Shown here: piece by piece, positions 49,746 through 59,753 of the stretch
How positions within the stretch are numbered: the stretch's first letter is position 1
Layout of the letters: every line of letters begins with the position of its first letter
DNA from: Halalkalicoccus paucihalophilus
GTDB lineage: Archaea; Halobacteriota; Halobacteria; Halobacteriales; Halalkalicoccaceae
Assembly: GCF_001593955.1 (NCBI RefSeq)
Contig: NZ_LTAZ01000001.1
Location: 310,001-374,000 of the forward strand
Length of the DNA: 64,000 bases
Direction: 5' to 3'
Made by a program: the position numbers and the translations under genes
The notes under the pieces: generated by a model
What the model was told of the DNA's origin: nothing
Seen by the model: only the letters and a program-made list of their open reading frames with translations
Databases searched by the model: none

Positions 49746-49851
49746 GCCGCGTCGATTCCTGAGGCCGAAATTTCTTCGTGCGAACCGGGTTCGGTCAGTC
49801 GGTCGTTTCCGAGCCGTCGCAAAGCGCGGTTCGACCGGCGATAGCTCGCGA

Positions 49852-50463
49852 TCAGACCGTCGGCAGCCGCCAGCCGCGACGCAGCGCGAGCAGGCGAAGC
49901 GCGAGGACCAGCACGGCACAGCCGATCATTGCGATCCCGGCAGGGAGACCGACCGAAACGCCGAGCCAGAACGCCACCCCGCCGATCACCGCGGGCGTCG
50001 CGTAGAAGTCCTCGCGGAGGACGACCGGGACACGGGTGAGTAAGAGATCACAGAGGCTGCCGCCGCCGACGGCGGTCAGCGTGGCGAGGACGACGATCCC
50101 GAAGGGGGTAAGGCCGGCCTCGTAGCCGACCGAGGCGCCGGTCGCGGCGAACGCAGCGAGCCCGACCGCATCGGGAAGCACCACGAGCGGGTGCTCGCGG
50201 AGGTCGCCGAACCGTCGGATGAGAACGAGCGCGAGCGCGACGCCGAGGAGCACAACCAGCACGTCGGTCGTCGTGCGGAGCGCGAGCGGGACCTGTCCGA
50301 CGAGCGTATCCCGAATCGTTCCCCCGCCAAGCGCGGTCAGGATCCCGAGGACTGCGACCCCGAACAGGTCGAGGTCGGCCTCCGCGCCCTTGAGCGAGCC
50401 GACGATGGCGAAGGCGAGCAGCCCGATCACGTTCATCAGCGCGAAGGCGACGGCGTCGCTCAT
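49852..50463 (-). CDS. trimeric intracellular cation (TRIC)-type channel / UPF0126 protein
   Basis: 203 residues with seven hydrophobic helices in two similar halves: ALMNVIGLLAFAIVGSLKGAEADLDLFGVAVLGILTALGGGTIRD and its repeat VGLAAFAATGASVGYEAGLTPFGIVVLATLTAVGGGSLCDLL. The GGG-x-x-x-D motif in each repeat is the hallmark of the UPF0126/TRIC family, some members of which form K+-permeable trimers. ATG 50463 opens the first helix. In this salt-in organism a monovalent cation role is plausible but unproven. Confidence 0.87.
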   Translation of the reverse strand: MSDAVAFALMNVIGLLAFAIVGSLKGAEADLDLFGVAVLGILTALGGGTIRDTLVGQVPLALRTTTDVLVVLLGVALALVLIRRFGDLREHPLVVLPDAVGLAAFAATGASVGYEAGLTPFGIVVLATLTAVGGGSLCDLLLTRVPVVLREDFYATPAVIGGVAFWLGVSVGLPAGIAMIGCAVLVLALRLLALRRGWRLPTV

Positions 50464-50517
50464 GCAGTCGGAGTCGAATCGGCCCCGCGTAATCACCCGT
50501 TCGGTACGGCGGCTCGA

Positions 50518-50988
50518 TCAGGGATCCACGCCGGTCATCCGCCAGCCGGCGGCGGCGATGGCGAGGCCGGCCAGCGCGATGACCGTCAGTCCAGGGGCGA
50601 ACGACCCGGTCAGATCGAGCAGCGAGCCGACGAGAAACGGGCCGAGAAACCCACCTAGTTCGCCGACCGCGAAGACGAAGCCGACGGCAGTGGCCGTGAG
50701 TCCGGGTCCAATCCCCTCCAGTTCGACCGGGATCGCACGCAACAGCGGGCCGACGCCGCCGAGACCGATCCCAACGGCGATGATCCCGAGCGCGGCGATC
50801 ACGAGGGCAGTCTCCGCGGCCAGCAGGACGAGCGTGCCGGTCGTGACGAGCACTCCCGAGAGAACGACCGCCGGGCGGCGCGCCGAGAGGCGATCCGACA
50901 GCGGCGGGATCGAGAGCGCGCCGACGACCTGCCCGGCCACCAGTACCGTGGTGGTGAGGCCGGCGAGGGCGGGACGAACTCCCCGAGT
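50518..50988 (-). pseudogene. MFS transporter remnant (C-terminal half only)
   Basis: From about 50988 down to the stop at 50518 the minus strand encodes TRGVRPALAGLTTTVLVAGQVVGALSIPPLSDRLSARRPAVVLSG and the helices that follow (157 residues), the C-terminal part of an MFS transporter of the sugar/drug group. A typical protein has about 390 residues, so the first half is missing; upstream of 50988 the frame runs antisense to the SDR remnant. The break coincides with the beginning of that remnant, so one deletion removed both N-terminal parts. Confidence 0.72.
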
Positions 50989-51370
50989 CTCGAAGATCGT
51001 CGAAGACGGCGATACGATCGTCAACACGACCTCTATCAACGCGTTCGAGGGCAACGATACATTGGTGGATTACTCGACGACGAAGGGCGCGATCGTCGCC
51101 TTCACCCGCTCGCTGTCCCAGCAGCTCGCGGGCGAGGGGATCCGGGTCAATCAGGTCGCGCCGGGTCCGATCTGGACGCCGTTGATCCCGGCGACGATCG
51201 GCCAGTACGACCCCGAGGCGGTCGCGGAGTTCGGCCGGGACGTGCCGATGGGCCGGCCCGGCCAACCGAGCGAACTCGGGCCGGCGTACGTCTATCTGGC
51301 CTGTGAGGATTCCTCGTATATGAGCGGGCAGACGCTCCACATAAACGGCGGCTCGATCATCGGTGGGTAG
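50989..51370 (+). pseudogene. short-chain dehydrogenase remnant (C-terminal part only)
   Basis: The plus-strand frame from about 50989 encodes KIVEDGDTIVNTTSINAFEG, VDYSTTKGAIVAFTRSLSQQLAGEGIRVNQVAPGPIWTPL (active-site Tyr-x3-Lys and the PG motif) and YLACEDSSYMSGQTLHINGG to the stop at 51370. The Rossmann N-terminal 150 or so residues (TGxxxGIG) are absent. The retained part resembles YghA-type SDRs. Only a fragment, unless a nearby start makes an unlikely short product. Confidence 0.72.
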
Positions 51371-51377
51371 ACGCCCC

Positions 51378-52154
51378 TCAGTAGGAGATCGTTACCTCGG
51401 AGCCGACGCCCACGCCGAAGGCCTCGTCGCCGCGTCCGGCGTTGACCGCGAGCTCGACGTTGCCGTGACCACCGACGGTGACGAGCCGGTGGCCGGGCTC
51501 GACGCCGGCGTAGCTGCGCTCGGCGGGGACGGCGGTGCCGTTGACCGCGACCTCCTCGCCGAAGCGATCCATCAGAACATCACCGGGAACGTTGGTGACG
51601 GCGTTGCCGAAGCGATCGACCACGAGCACCTCGCCGCTCGCCTCCCGGCCCCGGAGGTCGGGATCGGGAAACCAGAGGTCCTCGGGGTCGGTCTCGGAGA
51701 GCCACTCGATCTTCCTCACTTTTTCGACGCCGGCCTCATGGACCGCCGCGGCGGCAGGTGCAAAGACGTCCCGGCCGTCGAAGGTGCTCCCTTCGCCGCC
51801 GGTGGCAGGAAACGCCTCGTGATCGGGGTCGATGGCGAACGCCTCGGGATCGGGATAGCCAAGCCCACGGGCCGGCGGCATGAGCACACCGTTGTCAGGG
51901 CCGATCAGAGCGCTATCGCCGGCGCGGATGACCAGCGCCTGCCGGTCGGTACCGACCCCAGGGTCGATCACCGCGAGGTGGACCGCCGGCGGGAACCACG
52001 GTAGGACTTCGCGGAGCCAGAAGGCGGCGGTACGGGGCTCCTGACGGGGGAGGTTGTGGGCGACGTCGACCAGGCGGGCGTCGGTCCGCGAGTAGATTAC
52101 GCCCTTCATCGCCGCCGGGTACGGCTCGCCGAAGTCCGATGTGAGCGTGATCAT
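51378..52154 (-). CDS. SAM hydrolase/hydroxide adenosyltransferase (DUF62, chlorinase/fluorinase fold)
   Basis: 258 residues. MITLTSDFGEPYPAAMKGVIYSRTDARLVDVAHNLPRQEPRTAAFWLREVLPWFPPAVHLAVIDPGVGTDRQALVIRAG, LIGPDNGVLMPPA, FDGRDVFAPAAAAVH and VVDRFGNAVTNV carry the conserved Asp/Arg/His set of the DUF62 family, which cleaves SAM to adenosine and methionine with water. It is coupled by an ATGA overlap to nadM, in the same order (nadM first). Role in salvage or SAM control is not clear. Confidence 0.88.
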   Translation of the reverse strand: MITLTSDFGEPYPAAMKGVIYSRTDARLVDVAHNLPRQEPRTAAFWLREVLPWFPPAVHLAVIDPGVGTDRQALVIRAGDSALIGPDNGVLMPPARGLGYPDPEAFAIDPDHEAFPATGGEGSTFDGRDVFAPAAAAVHEAGVEKVRKIEWLSETDPEDLWFPDPDLRGREASGEVLVVDRFGNAVTNVPGDVLMDRFGEEVAVNGTAVPAERSYAGVEPGHRLVTVGGHGNVELAVNAGRGDEAFGVGVGSEVTISY

Positions 52155-52672
52155 TGGACGCCGTTGGCGTCGGTCTCGCTGACCTGCTGGATGCGCTCGA
52201 TACCGTTGGTCTCGTGAACGACATTGACGACTGCTTCGGGAACGAGCGACTCCCAGTCGCCGTCCTCGATCATGCGTTCTCGTACCTCGGTTCCCTCGAG
52301 TTCCTCGCGGTTGAACATCGGCGACTGGCGCACCTCGACGCCCGCCTCCTCGAACAGCCGAATGACGAGGGGGTTGTTCGAGTAGGCGATCTCGAAGTAC
52401 GGGCTCATGCTCTGGACGTGGCTGGCCCAGACGGAGTTGCGATCGAGGTCCTCGATCGGGACCGCGTAGGTCACGATATCGTAGTCGACGAGCGACTTGG
52501 TGATCATCATGATGCGCTCGCCGGCGGTGAACGGATCGTGTCTCGAGTGCGAATCGCCGGCGCTGCCGATGCCGAGGACGAGTTCGTCGACCTCGTTCGC
52601 GATCCGGTCGACCATGCGGTGGTGCCCGTTGTGGTAGGGCTGGAACCGGCCGATGTAGAACCCCCGTGTCAT
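52151..52672 (-). CDS. nadM: nicotinamide-nucleotide adenylyltransferase
   Basis: 173 residues: TRGFYIGRFQPYHNGHHRMVDRIANEVDELVLGIGSAGDSHSRHDPFTAGERIMMITKSL contains the GRFQPYHNGH nucleotidyl-transfer signature; C-terminal GTEVRERMIEDGDWESLVPEAV is the ISxTKIR-like motif in its archaeal form (EVRERMIE). It makes NAD from NMN and ATP. Start ATG 52672 gives the typical archaeal length; a longer frame to 52705 lacks homology. First gene of the nadM-DUF62 pair. Confidence 0.92.
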   Translation of the reverse strand: MTRGFYIGRFQPYHNGHHRMVDRIANEVDELVLGIGSAGDSHSRHDPFTAGERIMMITKSLVDYDIVTYAVPIEDLDRNSVWASHVQSMSPYFEIAYSNNPLVIRLFEEAGVEVRQSPMFNREELEGTEVRERMIEDGDWESLVPEAVVNVVHETNGIERIQQVSETDANGVQ

Positions 52673-52788
52673 CTTCCTGTCGCACTCGACAGCACGGCCC
52701 ACCAAAAACGTAGCGAGTCGGGGAACGAGACGGCAGGGAGAAAGTATATCAGTTGCGCAACCTTGGATTTCACCAGCGACCAGATTCT

Positions 52789-54825
52789 ATGAGCAACGAG
52801 AGAGACACCGGAGATCGCCCCGTAGACGGGGTGAGCGAGTCGTCGGAAACCGATTCCGACGACGCCCGAGACGAGTCCCCGCAGGACGGCTCGGGGGACG
52901 GGTTCGGTAGCGATGTCGACGTCGAGTTCGACGCCGAGATCGACGAGGACGACGAGGGCCTACTCGGAGGGTTACAGATCGACTCCACCGAGGACATCAA
53001 GGTCCCCGAGAAGCTGGTCGATCAGGTGATCGGCCAGGACCACGCCCAGGAGATCGTCCGCAAGGCCGCAAAACAGCGCCGACACATCCTGATGATCGGT
53101 TCGCCGGGAACCGGCAAGTCGATGCTGGCGAAGGCGATGACCCAGCTGCTTCCCAACGAGGACCTCCAAGACGTTCTGATCTACCACAACCCGGACGACG
53201 GCAACGAGCCGAAGGTTCGCACTGTACCCGCAGGAAAGGGCGAACAGATCGTCGACGCCCACAAGGAGGAAGCCCGCAAGCGAAACACGATGCGGACCAT
53301 CCTGATGTGGCTGATCATCATCGTTATCCTCGGGTACTCGCTGTTCATCGGGAACATTCTCTTGGGGATCATCGCCGCCGCGATCATCTACCTCGCGTTC
53401 AAGTACGCGAACCGCGGCAGTGACGCGATGATCCCGAACCTCCTGATCAACAACGCCGACCGCACCACCGCGCCCTTCGAGGACGTGACCGGTGCCCACG
53501 CCGGCGCACTGTTGGGCGACGTCCGTCACGACCCGTTCCAATCCGGCGGCATGGAGACGCCGAGCCACGACCGGGTCGAGGCCGGCGGGATCCACAAGTC
53601 CCACCGCGGCGTGCTGTTCATCGACGAGATCAACACGCTCGACGTGCGCAGCCAACAGCACCTGATGACGGCGATCCAGGAGGGCGAGTTCTCCATCACC
53701 GGACAGAGCGAGCGCTCCTCGGGCGCGATGGTCCAGACCGAGCCCGTCCCGACGGACTTCATCATGGTCGCGGCGGGTAACCGCGACGCCCTCGAGAATA
53801 TGCATCCCGCACTGCGGTCGCGGATCAAGGGCTACGGTTACGAGGTGTTCTTCGACGACACCATCGAGGACACCCCCGAAATGCGCCGCAAGTACGCTCG
53901 CTTCGTCGCCCAAGAGGTCGAAAACGACGGCCGGCTCCCGCACTTCACCCGAAAGGCGGTCGAGGAGGTCGTCCTCGAGGCTCAGCGTCGGTCGGGCCGA
54001 AAGGGGCATCTGACCCTTCAACTGCGGAACCTCGGCGGACTGGTCCGGGTCGCGGGCGACATCGCCCGTGCGGAGGACAGCGAGTTCACGACCCGCGATC
54101 ACGTCCTGCAGGCGAAAAAGCGTTCGCGCTCGATCGAACAGCAGCTCGCAGACACGTACATCGAGCGCTACAGCGACTACGACATGACGATGAACGAGGG
54201 CGGCGTCGTCGGCCGGGTCAACGGACTCGCGGTGATGGGCGGCGACTCGGGCATCGTCAAGCCGATCATGGCCGAGGTCACGCAGGGCCACGGCGAGGTG
54301 ATCGCGACCGGGAAACTCCAGGAGATCGCCCAGGAATCGGTCCAGAACGTCTCGGCGATCATCAAGAAGTTCACCAACCAGGACATCAACGAACTGGACG
54401 TCCACATCCAGTTCCTGCAGTCCTACGAGGGCGTCGAGGGCGACTCGGCGTCGATCTCCATCGCGACGGCGGTGATCAGCGCCTTAGAGGAGATCCCGAT
54501 CGCACAGAACGTCGCCATGACCGGCTCGCTATCGGTTCGCGGCGACGTATTGCCCGTCGGCGGGGTCACCCACAAGATCGAGGCCGCGGCGAAGGCCGGC
54601 ATCGACACGGTGATCATCCCGGCGGCCAACGAACAGGACGTGATGATCGAGGACGAGTACAAGGACCAGATCGAGATCGTCCCGGTCAGCCACATCAGCG
54701 AGGTGCTCGACATCGCGCTCGTCGGCGAGCCCGAAAAGGACGGGCTGGTCGACCGGCTGAAGCAGATCACGACCGCGCTCGATCGGGATCGACAGGTCCC
54801 GAGCGGCTCTCCGACGCCGCAGTAA
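52789..54825 (+). CDS. lonB: membrane-anchored ATP-dependent protease LonB
   Basis: 678 residues. Long acidic N-terminus (1-60), AAA+ module with Walker A MIGSPGTGKSMLAKA and Walker B GVLFIDEIN, two transmembrane helices inserted between them (TILMWLIIIVILGYSLF and GIIAAAIIYLAFKY, archaeal LonB type), and the protease domain with catalytic Ser553 (EGDSASIS) and Lys596 (HKIEAA). It degrades regulatory and damaged proteins and is essential in Haloferax, controlling carotenoid and lipid enzymes. TATA AAGTATATC at 52742-52750 gives a start near 52775. Followed two bases later by a CPBP gene. Confidence 0.95.
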   Translation: MSNERDTGDRPVDGVSESSETDSDDARDESPQDGSGDGFGSDVDVEFDAEIDEDDEGLLGGLQIDSTEDIKVPEKLVDQVIGQDHAQEIVRKAAKQRRHILMIGSPGTGKSMLAKAMTQLLPNEDLQDVLIYHNPDDGNEPKVRTVPAGKGEQIVDAHKEEARKRNTMRTILMWLIIIVILGYSLFIGNILLGIIAAAIIYLAFKYANRGSDAMIPNLLINNADRTTAPFEDVTGAHAGALLGDVRHDPFQSGGMETPSHDRVEAGGIHKSHRGVLFIDEINTLDVRSQQHLMTAIQEGEFSITGQSERSSGAMVQTEPVPTDFIMVAAGNRDALENMHPALRSRIKGYGYEVFFDDTIEDTPEMRRKYARFVAQEVENDGRLPHFTRKAVEEVVLEAQRRSGRKGHLTLQLRNLGGLVRVAGDIARAEDSEFTTRDHVLQAKKRSRSIEQQLADTYIERYSDYDMTMNEGGVVGRVNGLAVMGGDSGIVKPIMAEVTQGHGEVIATGKLQEIAQESVQNVSAIIKKFTNQDINELDVHIQFLQSYEGVEGDSASISIATAVISALEEIPIAQNVAMTGSLSVRGDVLPVGGVTHKIEAAAKAGIDTVIIPAANEQDVMIEDEYKDQIEIVPVSHISEVLDIALVGEPEKDGLVDRLKQITTALDRDRQVPSGSPTPQ

Positions 54826-54826
54826 C

Positions 54827-55534
54827 GTGCCCAACTGGGCGACGTTCGTCGGCCTGACGGGCGTCGTCACCCTCTTGCTTCTCGCGCTCGCGTACGCCTC
54901 ACAATCGATGGTCGCGACGGTCAAGGAGCCCGACTCCACTACCGAGCCCACGGCCGGACTCCTGCTTGCGAACGTTGCGCTCTCACAGGGGGTCCTGCTC
55001 GGCGTCCTGCTGGCGGCCGCGTGGTACACGCAGGTCCCGCTCGCGGCGCTCGGGATTACCACGGACCTCACGACGACGGCCGCCCTCACACTCGGCGTGG
55101 GCCTCGGGTTCGTCCTGTATTTGAGCTCGGAGCTCGGCGGTGCGACGGCCGACAGGCTGGGTTTCGAGTACGACGAGGGGCTCAGGGGATTGCTCGCGCC
55201 GGATTCGATGGGGGGGTGGGCCGTCCTCCTGGGGATCGTTCTCCCCGTGATCGCCGTCTTCGAGGAGTTCCTCTTCCGGGCAGCGCTGATCGGCGCGGTT
55301 TCGGCGGGCTACGGCGTCTCACCGTGGCTTCTCGCGGTTCTCTCCTCGATGCTCTTCGCGATGGGCCACGGCGCACAGGGACGGACGGGGATCATCATCA
55401 CGGGACTGTTGGGCTTCGCGCTCGCGGCGGCGTTCGTCCTCACCGAGAGCCTGCTCGTGGTCGTCCTCGCACACTATCTCGTGAACGCTCTGGAGTTCGT
55501 GGTCCACGAAGGGCTTGGCATCGAGTGGATCTAG
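54827..55534 (+). CDS. CPBP family intramembrane metalloprotease
   Basis: 235 residues from GTG 54827, one base after the lonB stop. Eight hydrophobic helices. The motif VFEEFLFRAALIG (EExxxR), MLFAMGHGAQGRTG (FxxxH) and VLAHYLVNAL (HxxxN) are intact, so it should be an active CPBP glutamic-type intramembrane protease (Rce1/Abi relatives). Substrate unknown; it may be cotranscribed with lonB, both acting in membrane protein quality control. Confidence 0.86.
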   Translation: MPNWATFVGLTGVVTLLLLALAYASQSMVATVKEPDSTTEPTAGLLLANVALSQGVLLGVLLAAAWYTQVPLAALGITTDLTTTAALTLGVGLGFVLYLSSELGGATADRLGFEYDEGLRGLLAPDSMGGWAVLLGIVLPVIAVFEEFLFRAALIGAVSAGYGVSPWLLAVLSSMLFAMGHGAQGRTGIIITGLLGFALAAAFVLTESLLVVVLAHYLVNALEFVVHEGLGIEWI

Positions 55535-55992
55535 CGACTCGATTCGATCTCCCGGAGCCGGCGTTCGAATCCCGTCGGGAGCGCGCTCGGGCCGTCGAGG
55601 ACCCGATGATCGGGGATCAAGATCGGAACCGGGTTCGCCTCCAAAGCGGCGCGGACGACCCCCTCGTCTCCCTCGGGATCGAGTCCCGGCGCCGTCCGCA
55701 CGAGCGTCGCCACGTCGCTCGTCTCGCCGTACGGGATCTCCCGCACCCGTTCGAGCACCGCCCGGTGGTCCGTCGGAACGGTGAGCGCGATCGGGACGTC
55801 CGCGAAGTCGTCGGACTCGCCCCGCAGAACACGCTCGATCCGGTCGAGGAGTTCGTGGCCGCGCGTGGTTTCCTCGGAGGGCTCCTCGGGAAACGAGAGG
55901 CTGATGACCCGTCCCGAGGCGACTCCGATCTGGACGGTTCGGTCGAGTCCGTCTAGCTCGCGGGCGTAGATCCCCGTGTCACTGGCGTCCAT
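55531..55992 (-). CDS. MGMT-like DNA-binding protein lacking the active cysteine
   Basis: 153 residues from ATG 55992. The C-terminal HTH fold of methylguanine methyltransferases is present: IPYGETSDVATLVRTAPGLDPEGDEGVVRAALEANPVPILIPDHRVLDG. At the alkyl-acceptor position the usual PCHR reads PDHR (Asp for Cys), so it cannot accept alkyl groups by the normal chemistry. Alkyltransferase-like (ATL) proteins have PWHR instead and flag lesions for excision repair, so a similar sensor role is possible. The GG-motif after PCHR is also missing. Confidence 0.75.
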   Translation of the reverse strand: MDASDTGIYARELDGLDRTVQIGVASGRVISLSFPEEPSEETTRGHELLDRIERVLRGESDDFADVPIALTVPTDHRAVLERVREIPYGETSDVATLVRTAPGLDPEGDEGVVRAALEANPVPILIPDHRVLDGPSALPTGFERRLREIESSR

Positions 55993-56069
55993 ACCGAACG
56001 AAGGGCCGAGCCCGACTTCAACCCCGTGACGCAAGTCTTATGTGCAAATCAGTACGTTAGCGTACAGTG

Positions 56070-56818
56070 ATGAACACTAGTGACGCGATCGCGCCGGCCG
56101 TCGAGTCGATCCTTGACTCGGCGCGCGAGCGCGAGGGGGGCGACGAACGCCTCTCGATCGAGGCGCGGTCGTTTCCCGAGGCCGTCGCGGCCACCGAGCG
56201 AGAGGACCGGGTACCGGTGATCAGCGAGGTCAAACCCACCAGCCCGACGACCGAGGGCGTACGCGAGGACGATCCGGTCGAACTGGCCCGGGAGATGGTC
56301 GCGGGCGGGGCGACGGCGCTGTCGGTGCTGACCGAGCCCGAGCATTTCGGTGGGTCGACCGAAACGCTGGAGCGGGTACGCGAGGTCGTCGACGTACCGG
56401 TCCTGCGGAAGGACTTCATCCTGCGCGAGGACCAGTTCGACGTAGTCGAGGCCGACCTGATACTGCTGATCGCGCGCTTCGTCGACGACCTCGAGGAACT
56501 CGTCGCGGCGGCGACGGATCGCGGGTTCCAGCCGCTCGTCGAGGTACATACTGCAGAAGAGCTCGAGGAGGCGATCGATGCGGGCGCCGATATCGTCGGG
56601 ATCAACAACCGCGATCTCGGGAAGTTGGAAGTGGATCTCGCGACCTTCGAGCGCGTCGCCGCGAAAGCCCCCGAGGACGTGCTGTTGATCGCCGAAAGCG
56701 GGATCAGTAGTGGGGAAGACGTCCGGCGGATGCGCGAGGCGGGCGCGGACGCGCTGTTGATCGGCACTGCCATCATGGACGGCGACGTACGCGAGAACAC
56801 GAGGGAGTTCACCACGAC

Positions 56819-56822
<4 letters not shown>
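56070..56822 (+). CDS. trpC: indole-3-glycerol phosphate synthase
   Basis: 250 residues. TrpC barrel: [17 protein letters not shown] (catalytic Lys), [61 protein letters not shown] and [19 protein letters not shown]. It closes CdRP to indoleglycerol phosphate in tryptophan synthesis. ATG 56070 is used; GTG 56067 is also possible. Upstream lies an inverted repeat GTACG-TTAG-CGTAC (56052-56065). Overlaps trpB by four bases (ATGA). Confidence 0.95.
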
Positions 56823-58047
<1,225 letters not shown>

Positions 58048-58051
<4 letters not shown>

Positions 58052-58878
58052 GCGGGAGTCGCATCGACGAGGCGTTCGCCGACGGCCCGGCCTTCATCCC
58101 CTATCTCGCCGCGGGCGACCCCAATATCGAGTCGACCAAGGAGTATGTCCGCGCGTTGGTCCGTGGCGGCGCCGATATCGTCGAACTCGGGCTTCCGTTC
58201 TCGGAGCCGATCGCGGAGGGTTCGACCATCCAGAACGCGATCGTCCGCTCGCTGGAGGGCGGGATGACGCCCGACGCCTACTTCGACCTGGTCGAGGACC
58301 TCGATATCGGGGTGCCGGTCGTCTGCATGACCTACTACAATCTGATCTATCGATACGGTGAGGAGGAGGGCCCCGAGCCGTTCGTTCGACGAGCCGCGAA
58401 GGTCGGAATCGACGGGTTCGTCGTGCCGGACCTGCCCGCCGAGGAGGCCGACCCGCTCCGGGAGGCCTGTGACGAGTACGGGCTCGACCTGATCTTCATC
58501 GTCGCGCCGACGACACGAGGCGAGCGGCTGAGACGGATCATGGATCGGGTCTCGGGATACGTCTACGTGCAGGCACGGCTCGGGACCACGGGCGCGCGAA
58601 CCGACGTGAGCGACCAGACCGATACGAGCCTCGGACGTCTGGATGAGTGGGACGTTCCGAAGGCCGTAGGCTTCGGGATCAGCGAGCGCGAACACGCAGA
58701 ACGCATCGTCACGGGCGGCGCGGACGGGATCATCGTCGGGAGCGCGCTCGTCGATATAGTAGCCGAGGGCGATACGGACGACGGAACGGTCGCCGAGCGC
58801 CTCGAACGAAAAGCGAGGGAACTGAAGGAAGGCGCACTCGCGGGTGGGGAAAGCCGGCCGCAACCGGAACGTCCATAA
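58048..58878 (+). CDS. trpA: tryptophan synthase alpha subunit
   Basis: 276 residues: [49 protein letters not shown]. The catalytic Glu49 equivalent is Glu46 (VELG). The position of the catalytic Asp60 holds Glu57 (AEGST), and the canonical SDP reads [16 protein letters not shown] and the phosphate loop ([12 protein letters not shown]) are present. It releases indole from indoleglycerol phosphate for TrpB. I believe the SEP/AEG variant is common in haloarchaeal TrpA, from memory only. The stop is followed by 27 bases before the ADH synthase ATG. Confidence 0.93.
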
Positions 58879-58905
58879 CTGCTCCATGACGGAGTGTCTC
58901 ATACT

Positions 58906-59700
58906 ATGACCGCAGGATTCGACGCACGACTCGAGCGGATCAGCACCGACGGCAAGTACCTCATCGTCCCGATGGACCACGGGATCACCATGGGCGCGGT
59001 AAAGGGGCTGAAGGACATCGAGGGGACGATCGACGCGGTGACGCGGGGCGGGGCGGACTGCGTGCTCACCCAAAAGGGGATCGCACCCCGCGTGCATCCC
59101 AACACCAACGGCGCGGGCTACGTCGTCCACCTCAACGGCTCGACGACCATCGGCCCCGACGAGAGCGACAAACGAGTCACGGGATCCGTCGAGGAGGCCA
59201 TTCGTGCGGGTGCGGACGCCGTTTCGTTCCACATCAACGTCGGCTCGGATTACGAACCCGAGCAGATCGAGGGGCTCGCCCGGTTGACCGATCGGGCCGA
59301 TCGGTTCGGTATGCCCGTGCTGGCGATGGCCTACGCACGTGGGCCCGGCATCGACAGTGCCGATCCCGAGTCGCTCGGCCACGCGGTGCGCCTCGCGGAG
59401 GAACTCGGTGCGGACATCGTCAAGACGGGCTACTCGGGCGACGCCGAGAGCTTCCAGCACGTCGTCGAGTCGACCCGGCTTCCCGTGGTTATCGCGGGCG
59501 GCGCGCGCGGGACCGACAGGGACACCCTCGAAAAGGTTCGGGGCACGATCGACGCCGGCGGCGCGGGCATCTCGATGGGGCGGTCGATCTTCCAGCACGA
59601 CGACCCCGAGGCGATCACGCGGGCGGTGTCGGCGGTGATCCACGAGGACGCCAGCGCCGAGGAGGCCATCGAGACCGCAGGGCTCGCGGTCGAGGCCTGA
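58906..59700 (+). CDS. 2-amino-3,7-dideoxy-D-threo-hept-6-ulosonate (ADH) synthase
   Basis: 264 residues of the archaeal FBP-aldolase/ADHS family (DhnA-type class I aldolase): VPMDHGITMGAVKGLKDIEGTID, ADCVLTQKG, VSFHINVGSDYEP, PVLAMAYARGPGI, VKTGYSGD with the Schiff-base lysine, VVIAGGARGTDR and GGAGISMGRSIFQHDDP. It condenses 6-deoxy-5-ketofructose-1-phosphate with aspartate semialdehyde, the first step of the archaeal route to dehydroquinate. The DHQ synthase II gene at 63025 does the next step. Placement after trpCBA is typical of haloarchaea. Start ATG 58906. Confidence 0.9.
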   Translation: MTAGFDARLERISTDGKYLIVPMDHGITMGAVKGLKDIEGTIDAVTRGGADCVLTQKGIAPRVHPNTNGAGYVVHLNGSTTIGPDESDKRVTGSVEEAIRAGADAVSFHINVGSDYEPEQIEGLARLTDRADRFGMPVLAMAYARGPGIDSADPESLGHAVRLAEELGADIVKTGYSGDAESFQHVVESTRLPVVIAGGARGTDRDTLEKVRGTIDAGGAGISMGRSIFQHDDPEAITRAVSAVIHEDASAEEAIETAGLAVEA

Positions 59701-59753
59701 AAGCGACGACTGCAGGCACAACGACTAACGAAATCGGCGCCGAATCGGCGCTC

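Noticed and set aside
56052-56065. trp attenuator at the palindrome before trpC
   Set aside because: The stem is only 5 bp with no leader peptide of Trp codons or T-run; kept only as a possible operator.
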